A stretch of DNA of 64,000 nucleotides from Fremontodendron californicum (Eukaryota > Streptophyta > Magnoliopsida > Malvales > Malvaceae): positions 8,561,501 through 8,625,500 of the forward strand of contig JAULJL010000025.1 of the NCBI GenBank assembly GCA_030761205.1, in the 5' to 3' direction. Made by a program: the position numbers and the translations under genes. The notes below the pieces were generated by a model that did no database searches, was not told the DNA's origin, and was given only the letters and a program-made list of their open reading frames with translations. The stretch's first letter is position 1, and the number at the start of each line of letters is the position of its first letter. Positions 36,686-48,240 of the stretch are shown here, piece after piece.

Positions 36686-37105
36686 GTGATTAAAAAATAG
36701 ATCGGACCGATCGGTCGGATCGATTCAACTGAAAATCGATAATTTGTTCGATGCGAAAGGTTATTAGAATCGGATTTACATTAAACCGGTAAAAAATCGA
36801 TTCTACAAGTAAAAAAACAGATTGAACAGCTAAAACATCAGTTTTAAATATTTTTTATTTTATTTTTCAAAAATTTATTTGTAATTAATAAAATTTGAAC
36901 TTTTAACTTTTTAGTATTATATTAAAGACCATATCATTAAGCCAAATATATATTTTTATTAATTATTAATTATATTTAATATTTATTTAATATATAATTT
37001 AATGTTTAAATATTAAAAAAAAATTAATCAAATCGATTGATTCAATCGATTCAATCAATTGAATCAAAAATTAAAAATTTGATCGATTCGATTTTTTTAA
37101 TCTGG
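36686..37105. mobile_element. Small TIR element with GATCGATTC-rich ends
   Basis: The ends are inverted: GATTAAAAAATAGATCGG on the left, and GATTAAAAAAATCGAATCG when the right end is reverse-complemented. Repeated ATCGATT words lie in both subterminal regions, which is typical of hAT-like MITEs. No coding capacity. Confidence 0.5.
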
Positions 37106-40057
37106 ATAAGGGTTAGTGTTGGAGAAATTTCGGCAATCAAGGAGCGTAAGTCAACACATTTGGGATTATCTATGTGAAGCTGGGAGCTGTATGTGGAAGT
37201 GCTCCAAACCCTAGGTCCCACGTCCTTAAACCAAGAGAAACTGGAGCGGTTGATAATTCTACGTGGCAAGGCAATTACAGACAAGACAAGTGTAGAAACA
37301 GGCAAGACACTTACGACTGGGAAGTTCTGCTGTTCCCCCTTCACTGCGCTTTCAAAAGGTCTTAATCGATTTTACAGATAATTAATCAACATTTTTTATA
37401 TATGGTAAATATTAAATTTTAACTACATAATTTTATTACTATATAATTTAATATATTCTGTAAACTATAATATTATTATATAACTCGATAAAAAAATTGT
37501 AAAATTCATTAGATATTCAAATATTTATTAAAGGATATTTAAATATTCAAAATTAGTCTTCTTTATTAGAGGATATATTCAAATATCTTTGAAGATATTC
37601 GAATATCTTCATTTTTTTGTTTTGATAAAAGAATTTGGAAATCTAGTTTGAATATATAATTTTCTTATCGTATAGTTAATAATTTTAGTAATTTATAATA
37701 AAATCACATAATTTTATAAAAAAAGTTATAATCTCATAAGGAAAAACTAGAGGGGGCAAAATAAACTCGAACTCAAAATCCCGCTCGAAAAAATTCGAAT
37801 CCGCCCACATTCGGTTTGACCTAAAAGTAAAAAACCCGAACCCTAATTGGCCCAAGCCCGAAATGACTCGAATCCGAAAAGATCTGAGCCCGAAAAAATC
37901 AAAACTCGAGACCAACTCGAACCCGAATTTGATACTAAAAATAAGAATGATCAAATTATAATTAAATAATTTTTTATAAAGCAAAAACTTTAATTATCAA
38001 TTTTATTATATTTTTTTAACTAATTTAATTAAAAATTAATATATATGATGAAATAATAATTTTATCAAAAAGTAAATTATATTTTGTACTTATAATTTTA
38101 ATGCTCATATCTTCATGAATCCATCATCTAAAGATTTTGAACTCATGGGAATTTTAGACATGTGAAAAAAAATTGACATAAATTATTTTTTGTCTTTTGT
38201 CTATGCTATTATTTTTTTTATTAAGCTTTTTATTACTTTATGGTATTAAAGCATTTGAAATCTCACTTTATGATAATTTATGGGATGTTAAGATTCTACA
38301 ATTTGTACAGACTTTAATTCCTTTTTTTGGCTTCATTTTCGTATATATTTACAGGATTCAAAACTTAAAAAGAACAAGAAACATCAGAACAATTTGGTTG
38401 GAACTGTCATGACCAGGGGAGTGGCTTGTTGCAAATGGGTGTGTGGGTCGCAAATGGAACAAGCCCAGAATGGGCCCAAGCCCAAGATGGTTGGAGCTTA
38501 CTTTAGGTCTCAAAACCCAATAGTTCAAAAACTAGTCTAATAACTTAAGAATAAAAGAACTAAACCCAATAATCCCACCGAACATCCAATCCAATTAAAA
38601 AATGAAGTCCAACATAATTTAAGAGGAAAGACTTTTCCAAAATTAAACCCAATTATATAATCGAATCAAGTCCAATCATGATATTATCTTATATATCATG
38701 TGTTGTTCACGTGTTATGTAATCGTATCGTATTTAAAATTATTATGTCTATAAATTATTAATCATCTCATCTTTATTAGTCATTACTATTTAATATTTGC
38801 TATTCAAATGGTAAATTATTAAAATATTAAAATACATACTATATATATCAAGTATTTTTTAATTATAATTTTTTAGAAAATTTATTTTTAAGCTAAGATT
38901 AGATCATCATGACAATAATTGAGCAATAACTAATTAGTGGTATTTATTTTTGTATTGTCTTACCGGACCTTAAATCTTAGTCTTATACTCTTATTTTCTT
39001 TTTCCAAATATAATCATTTGCCCATTTTGATTTAGTTATTAGTATGTACAAGTATATTTATATGTATGCATAATATAAATTAGTTGAAATTCGAGTTCAT
39101 CAAATTAATTATTTTAAATATTAATATGATTAATTTATAATATATCATATTTTTTATAATAAATTATTTAACAAATTGATTTTATATCATTTTGATTCTA
39201 ACAAATATTGATTTTAATATATAAATATAGTTAAAAATATCATATTATAACAAAAACTTAAAAAATAAAAAATTATTTTTAGATGTAAACATTTAAATTA
39301 CGTAAAAATTATTACATCTAATATAAAATAAAAAATAATATAAAACATACTCAAACCCGAACCTAACCCGAAATAGTCCGAACTCGAAGTAACTCGAAAA
39401 GACCCGAACCCGAAATGATCCGAACTCGAAATGATCCGATCCGAACCCATCTGAATTTGTCCAATTGCCACCGCTAGAAAAAATTTCAACATATATTATC
39501 TTTCTATATAATATATTATATAATTCTTTAAGAAACAATGTAATTTTAAAAGAAAAATTATTTAAGTTATGATTACATAATTATGTTATAACAAATAAAA
39601 ATTGATATTATCTTTTTTATAAAAAATTATGTCATTGATTATAAAAATAAATAATTATAACAAAATTTAATAAATTTTTTTTTTTATCAAATTAATCAAT
39701 TTTTAACCGGTAAAATTATATGAATCATGCCATATAAGAAGTTGATGGCAACTGTCAAGCACTCCATAACGAGCTGATGGCAAGAAGCTCCCATTACGGC
39801 TAGACAAGAGTCGAAGGTAGTTTGTTCAACCTCATGATCTGCATTCTTGAAGGCAAAAATAAAATGACACTAATGAAAAGTTAGGTGGCAATGGCATACC
39901 ATTTATCTTCTTGATTAGTTTAATATAAATAATTCTTTTGACTAATTTTCTTTTTCTTTCTAGAAACCACCATCAATCAAGCAATTTCATTATCTTTACA
40001 TGTGTTCAGGCAGTATATATATATATATATATATAACTCCTAACACGCCGACATGTT
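37106..40057. other. AT-rich spacer with short dispersed repeats
   Basis: No gene supported. 37130-37370 is less AT-rich, without recognisable domains. 37790-37930 and 39345-39475 hold degenerate (A)ACCCGAAATGA-type repeats. A (TA)n tract lies at about 40013-40034, just before the next element. Confidence 0.4.
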
Positions 40058-40494
40058 GGCTTTTTTATTACAATATAACCAAAAAAAAAAAATTATCAAA
40101 TTACCGTTACTTTTTGATTATTTCCCAAAATACGGATTTTTTTTTTTCAGCTGGGAAATCGCCATCCCCCATGGCGATTTCCCAGCGTGTTTTTTTGCAA
40201 ATTTGTAAAAAACACCAAGGGAAATCGCCATGGGGGATGGCGATTTCCCTTGGTGTTTTTTGCAAATTTACAAAAAAATACCAAGGGAAATCGCCACCCC
40301 CCATGGCGATTTCCCTTGGTAATTTTAGCAAAATTTGCTAAAACCATGAAGGGAAATCGCCATGGGGGGTGGCGATTTCCCTTCATGTATATTTTTTTTA
40401 ATTAATAAAAAAAAATTATATTAAAACAAAATTTTATTTTAATTTGATAAATTTATTTTTAAAAATTATAAATTAAATTAAAATATTTTTTTAT
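40058..40494 (+). repeat. Left TIR with four hairpin units
   Basis: It contains four imperfect palindromes at about 40150-40195, 40215-40256, 40281-40320 and 40345-40386. Each is built on GGGAAATCGCCA...TGGCGATTTCCC with a 5-6-base C or G loop. The spacers carry TTTTGCAAATTT(G/A)(T/C)AAAAA. Confidence 0.85.
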
Positions 40495-40627
40495 AATTTA
40501 AAAAAATTTAAAAATTCGTAAAATATATTTTAGGTTTTTTTATAATTTAATATTTTGATTTTTTTTTAAATTTTAAATTTCAAATGAAAAAAAAAATAAA
40601 AAAAAAAAATAAAAAAAAAAATTCAAA

Positions 40628-40657
40628 GGGGGCAACGGTCATATGACCGTTGCCCCC
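40628..40657. repeat. Perfect 30-bp palindrome upstream of the TATA box
   Basis: GGGGGCAACGGTCAT followed immediately by its exact reverse complement, with no loop. It ends 47 bp before the TATA box of the plant-mobile-domain gene. It could be a dimer binding site or a cruciform. Confidence 0.85.
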
Positions 40658-40704
40658 ATCCCCCAACCCCCACGTCCCCCCTCCCTCCCACACCCCCCAC
40701 CCTC

Positions 40705-40712
40705 TATAAATA
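40705..40712 (+). promoter_or_regulatory. TATA box of the plant-mobile-domain gene
   Basis: TATAAATA preceded by a C-rich stretch, 129 bp upstream of the ATG at 40841. A pyrimidine-rich CT leader follows, as expected for a plant core promoter. Confidence 0.7.
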
Positions 40713-40840
40713 CCCCCCTCCTCTTCTTCAAATTTTCATTCCTCTTATTCAAATTTTCATTTTCTTTCAAAAATTTTTCATTTTTCTACCAAAAAAAATT
40801 TCTTTCTACAAATTTTTTTTTTCTACAACAATATTTTGAA

Positions 40841-43824
40841 ATGGCTTCACTATTGAGGTTACAAGAAAATCACATCTCGGAGGTTATATTTAACGAGGTA
40901 AGTAAATTGTTATATTATTATTGTTTTTTATATTATTATTATTTTTTATATTATTATTGTTTTTTATATTATTATTGTTTTTTATATTATTATATTATTA
41001 TTGTTTTTTATATTATTATTGTTTTTTATATTATTATTGTGTTATATTATATTATATTATTATTGTGTTATATTATATTATTATTGTTTTTTATATTATT
41101 ATTGTTTTTTATATTATATTATATTATTATTGTTTTATATATTATTATTGTTTTATATTATATTATATTATTATTGTTTTATATTATATTATTATTGTTT
41201 TATATTATATTATTATTGTTTTTTATATTATTATTGTATTATATTATATTATTATTGTTTTTTATATTATTATTGTTTTATATTATATTATTATAGTTTT
41301 TTATATTATTATTGTTTTATATTATATTATATTATTATTGTTTTATATATTATTATTGTTTTATATTATATTATATTATTATTGTTTTATATTATATTAT
41401 TATTGTTTTTTATATTATTATTGTTTTATATTATTATTGTTTTTTATATTATTATTGTATTATATTATATTATTATTGTTTTTTATATTATTATTGTTTT
41501 ATATTATATTATTATAGTTTTTTATATTATTATTGTTTTATATTATATTATATTATTATTCTTTATATTATATTATATTATTATTGTTTTTTATATTATA
41601 TTATTATTGTTTTTTTATATTATATTATTATTGTTTTTTTATACGAAATTATTGTTTTATATTATATTATTATTGTTTTATATTATATTATATTATTATT
41701 GTTTATATTATATTATATTATATTATTATTGTTTTATATTATATTATATTATTATTGTTTATATTATATTATATTATATTATTATTTTGTTATTTTATAG
41801 TTTTATTTATTACTTTTTAATTGTTATAGTTTTATAATATATTAATTTTTATTATTATAACAGGAAACTCGTCGCGTATTACGTTCGAGGAAATTTACAT
41901 TGGAGGACCCGCATCCTTATATTATCGACCACTTAAGAAGAGCCGGATTTTATCACGCAAGTCAAATTCGACGACTTGTGATACAACCCGATTTAATCTC
42001 TGCGTTGGTCGAACGATGGAGACCCGAGACGCACACTTTTCATTTTCCATGTGGTGAATGCACGGTCAGTCTCGAAGATGTTGCGCTGCAACTTGGACTT
42101 CCGATCCATGGCGATGCAGTTACAGGCGGAAGCCTGCTAGATTGGAATGAACTGTGTCAAGATCTATTGGGTGAGGTACCTCCAGAAGACGTCGTATCTG
42201 GCTCAACGGTGAGACTGACTTGGTTGAAAACGTTTCAAAATCTGCCATTACATGCAACCGAACAACAAATACAATATGCTGCTAGAGCATATATTTTACG
42301 TTTGATTGGAGGATTACTGATGCCTGACAAATCGAGCAGTCGGGTACATTTAATGTATCTTCCATTGCTACGTGATTTAGAGGAAGCAGCAAATTATAGT
42401 TGGGGTTCTGCGTGTTTGGCAGTTTTGTATAGAGAACTTTGCCGAGCTACAGTTCCAAAAAACCATGACATAGGTGGATGTCTAGTGCTTCTACAATCAT
42501 GGGCTTGGTATCGGCTACCATTTCTTGCTCCGCGCGTGGATATTTCGGCTGTATACCCCCTTGCAAGCAGGTAATAATCTTTACTATTTTATTAATTTTG
42601 TACGAAATTGTATTTTTATAGGTCATTAAGATATTATATGCATTTTAATAGGTGGAGTAGGAGTACGGGTAGAGATTTTACAGAGACTCCGAGCGATCTT
42701 GCAAGTATAAGACTACGACTAGATCGACTAGGATATGATAAGGTAAATATTTCGATTGTTACATTGAAGTTTTTTTTTTTTATTTAATCCTTATGAAACT
42801 AATAATTTGTAATAATTATTCGCAGTTTCTGTGGATGCCATATTCCTCGAGTGAAATTATGGCATGCCTCCCATCGGATGCCTACAATAATTTCAATATA
42901 TGGAAAGCAAACACAGCATTGATATGCTTTTCATATGTAGAGTGGCACCAAACTGACCGGGTGTTGCGACAATTTGGGATGCAACAACCAATTCCTGCAG
43001 CCCCGATGAACCTTGATAAGCTTCACAAGGTCGACATGCTTGGTCGTAATGATGAATTCTGGCCTGCGAAGCATGAACGTTGGATCCAATGGTGGAACAT
43101 ACGTTTTCAACGAATTCCGACAGGTTACCCGATTGTTGGTAATAATTTCAACCCGTCTGCTGATTACATAAGATGGTATAGAAATGAAGGTCGGCCTTTC
43201 GTTTGTCCACCGTCGATGCACAAGGATGTTAGGAGTATGCCATTTACCGGACAAACTTCAGCTCCAGTCCCTCCTACACAGGATATGGATGCTCCTAGAC
43301 CTCGCCGACAACGTGGGCGAAGGCGTCAACCGACCTCATCGGAGTTCACAGCACCGAGGATGTCATTTGATCATCCTGAACCTGAACGGGATCATGGAGT
43401 ACCATCCAGCCATCGTTATTCCGTAAGTCACCCCGGATATGACGTTGATGAGTGTTACCGACCATCACCGCCAAGAACGAGGTTAGATGACCAGCTCCCC
43501 GTCCTAAGTCCAAGTTCAGCATATTTAACATCCATGTATCAGTTTGGAACCCCTTCGTCAGCATTTGATGCTACATCATTTATGGGTGCATCTAGTAGTC
43601 AGGTTCCCGTTATGGGTGAACTAGGTGTTGGCTCATCCAGCAGTGGGTTTCAAATTTTTGATACGGATGAAACGACTGATGACATACAACCGGAACCAGT
43701 GGCGGTTATAGCAAGAGGTCGTGGTGGACCGCGAATACGTGCCACTGACGAGGTTGAACGACGGGTGCAACCACCACGCACTAGAAGAACTCGACACTGT
43801 TGCTCTACACCACGCAATAATTAG
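40841..43824 (+). CDS. Plant mobile domain (MAIN-like) protein, four exons
   Basis: Exons 40841-40897, 41864-42570, 42652-42742 and 42826-43824 join with canonical GT-AG introns and consistent phases into 617 residues. Exon 1 encodes MASLLRLQENHISEVIFNE. The plant mobile domain spans roughly residues 25-420. Hallmarks are YIIDHLRRAGFYH, FHFPCGECTVSLEDVALQLGLPI, a central WLKTFQNLP region, WAWYRLPFLAP, FLWMPYSS and VEWHQTDRVLRQFG. The C-terminal 170 residues are Ser/Pro/Arg-rich and probably disordered, ending in basic RTRRTRH. Related host proteins (MAIN, MAIL1) act in the nucleus in transposon silencing and gene expression. The same domain is also known inside plant transposons. Here the gene is the sole cargo of a MULE-like element. 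It is fully open, which argues for recent function or youth. Confidence 0.85.
40910..41800 (+). repeat. Microsatellite-like array in intron 1
   Basis: Nearly 900 bp of TATTATTATTGTTTT(TT)ATAT-type units, with higher-order duplications of about 180-240 bp (compare 41050-41330 with 41400-41700). It lies entirely within intron 1 (40898-41863). Apparent long ORFs of Ile/Leu/Phe/Tyr here are artefacts of the repeat. Confidence 0.9.
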
Positions 43825-44483
43825 AATAATTGTAATGTGTTTTAAATTTCTAATATAAATTTATATGTTTTGCATTTCATGTAATTTGTTCGGAAATTAA
43901 TTGTTATATTTTATTTTAATTTATATCTTAATGTTGTTATTTAATTTTAATATAATAATCCAAATTACATGATAAGTTGCTTTTCTTTTTTTCATTTTAA
44001 TTTAATTTTCTTTTTAAATTATAATAAGAAAAAAAAATTTAATCAGAAATTAAATTAAATTTTTTTTATCAAATATCCAGTTTTAAACTGTAACAATCTA
44101 TATTATTATTAAAAACAATGATTAAATTAATGTCACGAGTTAATCGAATACCAACTCAAAAAAACTAATCAAATTAAAAAAATTATTTTACGATACCAAC
44201 TTAAAAATAACTTCTTTATTTAAAAAAGTGACTCGATAAATTTCTTTTAAAAAAAATTTATTTACATTTTACATCATTAAATTATTTTTGATATAAATTA
44301 AATTTTCTTTTTTATAATATTACAAAATTATAAAAAATAAAATTTTTGATATAAAAATTTTATTTTTTATATAATCTTCTTTTTAAATTTTAATAAGAAA
44401 TATATTTTTATTTTTTATAAAATTGTAATAATAAATTAAATTACATTTTTAATATATATTTTAAAAAAATAAATAACCAAACC
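43825..44483 (+). other. 3' untranslated and AT-rich interior of the TIR element
   Basis: Follows the stop codon at 43824. AT-rich with no ORF; includes the presumed 3' UTR of the plant-mobile-domain gene. Confidence 0.5.
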
Positions 44484-44861
44484 TATAAAAAAAATATTTT
44501 AATTTAATTTATAATTTTTAAAAATAAATTTATCAAATTAAAATAAAATATTGTTTTAATATAATTTTTGTTTATTAATTAAAAAAATATATATATATAC
44601 ATGAAGGGAAATCGCCACCCCCCATGGCGATTTCCCTTCATGGTTTTAGCAAAATTGGCTAAAATTACCAAGGGAAATCGCCATGGGGGGTGGCGATTTC
44701 CCTTGGTATTTTTTTGCAAATTTGCAAAAAACACCAATTGAAATCGCCATCCCCCATGGCGATTTCTCAGCTGAAAAAAAAAGGTCCGTATTTTGGGAAA
44801 TAATCAAAAAGTAACGGTAATTTGATAATTTTTTTTTTGGCTATATTGTAATAAAAAAGCC
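44484..44861 (-). repeat. Right TIR with three hairpin units
   Basis: Inverted partner of 40058-40494. It has three GGGAAATCGCCA-type palindromes (about 44604-44640, 44668-44706 and 44735-44770), one fewer than the left. The outermost hairpin is degraded on one side (ATTGAAATCGCC). Confidence 0.85.
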
Positions 44862-44871
44862 CCGACATGTT

Positions 44872-45330
44872 ATATTTTTTTTTCGAAAAAAAAATAGAAA
44901 GGAGAAAGAAAAAATGATAAGAAAAATTTATGTATTTGTATTCGATTATTTTTTCGTGTGCTTAAAGTATTATAAATTTTTACACGTTAATAATTTACTT
45001 TATGTATATTTTGATACGTTCATGTATTCGTGTAGTGTTCATATTATTTTTTGTTTTGTGTTTTAATTATTTTTCCTATGCTGTGTTCGTTTCATGTCTC
45101 AATTCATTTCATATTTTGCATTGTTTGTCATTGTGATTCAATTTAGAAAAAAATTTGTGTGTTCGTGTCGTATCTCAATTCATGATATATTTTGTATAAT
45201 TTGTCATAATGATTCAATTTATTTTTTTTATATGTTTGTGATGTGTTCGTACTTTTTTGTGTGTTCAAAGTATTATTAATTTATATAAATTTTTACACGT
45301 TAATAATATTGTTCATCGTGTATTCAATAC

Positions 45331-45379
<49 letters not shown>

Positions 45380-45479
45380 GAACATTAAAGTAATGAGAAC
45401 TGATAATTAATAGTATTGGCAGAACAAAATATATTAATATATTCAAATACGAACAATATATTAAAAAACATATACTCAC
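44872..45479. repeat. AT-rich spacer with ACACG-type repeats and (TA)n
   Basis: 44930-45310 resembles, on the opposite strand, the repeat units of 24050-25020 (TTTTTCGTGTG, AAAGTATTATAAATTT, ACACGTTAATAAT). A (TA)n microsatellite lies at about 45333-45376. Confidence 0.5.
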
Positions 45480-47027
45480 AATTTCGGTAGAACACAGTAT
45501 TACAATCGAGTCAAGGTTGAACCTTTAACCTTAAAATGATTATTGCCTGTCTATCAAGTGCTTATAGTATATTGCAACTCGTCTCCTAGCCCTCATCGAT
45601 AACGTTGCTGTTGAGAGTACACTCAAAGCAACACAGGTAACCAAAAAAGATATTTCAATCTCTCTCTCGTAAAACAGTTTAACTCCGAGATGAAGAAGAG
45701 AAAAATGTTTCGATAAAAAATAGGACATTGATCTCGGCAACTTATAGAAAATCAGAAACATGTTCGGAACAATCAAACCATTTGGAAAAACAGACAGAAC
45801 CGATTGAACAGAACTGGTTCGGTCAGACATAATATTTGGAACAAAAAATTGTCCGAATAGACATGTTTTAAACATACAAGTCTCTTGTTTGAAGAATGCT
45901 AAACTGGTTCGGTTTGGACGGAATAAACAAGTCGGTTGGCCAGTAAAAAAATTAATTACTGAACCAAACCCGACTCAACCCGACCCAGCCCAGCCCAACT
46001 CGGCTCGGCGGTGCGTGCGAGCTTGTGTGGTAGCCCAAGTTCGTGTAGGTCCTCACCTTTCACACAAACTTGGATGCCCCTTGGAGCCCAACCCAACATG
46101 GAACCTAAGCCTTAGGGGTGTAAATGAACAGAGTATTCAACGAACGGTTCGTGAACAATTCGGTTTTTGTTTGTTTACGTTCGTTTATCAAGTTAAATAA
46201 ACGATTATGAACATGATTTTAAGGTTCGTTTATTAAACGAACCGAACACGAACAATGTCTGTTTAGTTCATTTATGTTCACGAACAAGCTCGTTTATGTA
46301 TCGTTTAAAATCCGTTTAAAGCTCGTTTATTATTTGATTATAATATAATTAATAATATTATTGTTTTATTTTATTTTATTTATAATATAATTAATATTAT
46401 TTAATAACTTAAATTTAATAATTTAATAATAAATTAAATTTAAGTACGTTTGTATATTATTTTATATTTAATAATAATTTAAAATGACTTATTTTTATTT
46501 GTTTGTTTGTTAAAATTGTTTAGATTTTTTGTTTATTGTTCATGAATATATTTTTAATTGTTCACGAACATGTTCATTTAATTTTCACAAACAAGTTCAT
46601 TTAATTTAAATGAACTTGTTCGCGAACATTAAATGAACGAACACGGACACACTCAATTTTAAACGAACAGAGCTTGAACACAATTTTAAAATCCTTAACA
46701 AACACGAACCGAACACAAACAAGCTCAAAAATAAATAAACAAACACGAACAAAGCCCTATTTGTTCAAGCCCGGTTCATTTACAGCCCTACTAAGCCTAT
46801 ATAAACTACAAGCTTAAGCCTTTCTTTGTTCTACGTGGGATTCCATATCATACACACAACATCAACCAATTTTCTTTCTCTTCAAGTAGGTTTTTATGAG
46901 ACAAATTTCTCATTCAAAATTGATATCAATTGTGTACATTAATTATATACCGTGTATCTACTTATGACAACCTACGTATTGGTATACGTATTTTGTATTT
47001 ATACACAAAATAAATAATTGATATCCA
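45480..47027 (-). repeat. 3' LTR of a broken copia element
   Basis: On the minus strand the LTR starts TGGATATCAATT at 47027, just after a polypurine tract (GGGGGAT at 47031-47037), with a TATA-like TATAAATAC about 25-30 bp in. It continues leftward to about 45480, where the end is not sharply defined. It is interrupted by the hAT-type element at 46113-46790. Confidence 0.6.
46113..46790. mobile_element. hAT-type non-autonomous element, 8-bp duplication
   Basis: 678 bp with TIRs TAGGGGTGTAAATGAAC on the left and, inverted, TAGGGCTGTAAATGAAC on the right. It is flanked by an exact 8-bp target duplication CTAAGCCT (46105-46112 and 46791-46798). The interior has many subterminal GTTCGTTTA/AAACGAAC words, the pattern of transposase-binding repeats in hAT elements. 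No coding capacity. Confidence 0.88.
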
Positions 47028-47660
47028 ACGATCCCCCACATGAATGGAAATTGTTTGATAAAACAACGAACTGACTCGAAATATGAGAGAGAATAACTTT
47101 GAAGAGTTATTATATCAGGATAGATAGTTTTTTGGCTTTGAACCTTCCATAGTGACAACTATCGAATTTACTCGACAAACTAGTGAACATGATATCTTGA
47201 ACTATTCTGCCTTTCGTGTAAGCCAAGACAATAGGTATACGCAATTCCTCTTCGAACATCTTTGGTTCTCACGGTTGTGTCCATTTTGGCCCCGAATACG
47301 TCCTGGATTCTATGAGTACTCTAGAGAATTTAGCTGATCAATTCTCATAGAAATGACCACGTTTCATACTCATATAGGTGATTTCTTATCAAGAGTATCC
47401 TGCAATACCCCACTTGATTTTATCAAGCTATAAGAATCATTAAAAGCATAGCTTATCCTAACTCATTTGCAGGCAGCACTAATTCATCATAGGAATGGAT
47501 AAGAGTGTTTAACTCTTCTAGTGCTCACACTAAGTTAACATAATTTGGTTGTCCCTTTGAACCTAGATCTTGGGATCTCCAATTAACTAGGTTGGGTTGC
47601 CATTATGTAACTTTAATTTATAGGCTTAAGACCCATTCCCCTTGATGATTTATTTACTTG
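47028..47660 (-). other. Copia 3' region between the polypurine tract and RNase H
   Basis: Non-coding 3' part of the copia internal domain, ending in the polypurine tract. No ORF with recognisable motif. Confidence 0.45.
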
Positions 47661-48240
47661 CTCTCTTGTTAAACCTTTCGTAAGTGCGCAATATTATCCT
47701 TTGATTTTACATAATAAATAGAGACAATTCCATTTGAGAGCAACTGTCTAACGGTATTGTGTCTTTGACGAATGTGTCGAGATTTACCATTATACAAACT
47801 ACTCTGTGCCCTACCAATTGCAGATTGGCTATCGCAATGTATACAAATTGCAGGCACCGGTTTAGGCCAACTTGGAATATCTTCTAAAATTTCGAAGCCA
47901 TCCTGCTTCTTCTTTAGCTTTATCTAAAGCTATAAATTCAGATTCCATAGTGGATCTGGCAATACACATTTGTTTAAAAGATTTCCAAAACACTGTAGCT
48001 CATCCAATAGTAAAGATAAATCCGGTAGTGGATTTCGAATCTTTAGTATCGGATATCCAAGTTTCATCACTGTACCCTTCAAGCACAGTTGGATATCTTG
48101 TATAGCGCACTCCATAACTTGAGGTGTATCTCAAATATCTGAGTACCCTTACTATGGCCTTCCAGTGATCATTTCCAGGATTACTTGTAAATCTACTCAA
48201 TTTGCTAACTGAGTATGTTATGTCTTTACATTCATTTACA
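47661..48240 (-). pseudogene. Copia RNase H
   Basis: Minus strand: SRFTSNPGNDHWKAIVRVLRYL leads into the RNase H domain (48000-48200), then IARSTMESEFIAL and ICIHCDSQSAIGRAQ (47669-47857). The first catalytic Asp lies in GYSDETW, the Glu in STMESE and the next Asp in CDSQSA. A stop interrupts after FTIG at about 48000, and the end KDNIAHLRKV is frameshifted. It would degrade the RNA template. The reverse transcriptase that should precede it is missing. Confidence 0.8.

Larger units (their letters stand above)
40058..44861 (+). mobile_element. MULE-like TIR element carrying a plant-mobile-domain gene
   Basis: A 4804-bp element with long inverted ends (40058-40494 and 44484-44861), both starting GGCTTTTTTATTACAATATA when read inward. 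It is flanked by an exact 10-bp direct repeat CCGACATGTT (40048-40057 and 44862-44871). TIR length and duplication size fit the Mutator superfamily. It has no transposase. Its only gene is an intact four-exon plant-mobile-domain gene. The TIRs contain clusters of hairpin subrepeats, four on the left and three on the right. The exact target duplication suggests a fairly recent insertion. Confidence 0.85.

Noticed and set aside
37130..37380. Less AT-rich block with ORFs on both strands, suspected gene remnant
   Set aside because: No recognisable domain or splice structure could be supported.
38197..38412. 71-codon ORF with hydrophobic segments
   Set aside because: Hydrophobicity follows from T-rich sequence; no family resemblance and no neighbouring exons.
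40107..40405. Short ORFs on both strands with repeated GNRHGGWRFP-type peptides
   Set aside because: They come from the hairpin subrepeats in the TIR and are mirrored on both strands.
40921..41837. Several long overlapping ORFs of Ile/Leu/Phe/Tyr repeats
   Set aside because: They are translations of a TATTATTG-type microsatellite inside intron 1 of the plant-mobile-domain gene; the splice sites at 40898 and 41863 explain the region.
45889..46200. 103-codon plus-strand ORF
   Set aside because: It crosses the border of the hAT-type element and lies antisense in a copia LTR; no domain visible.
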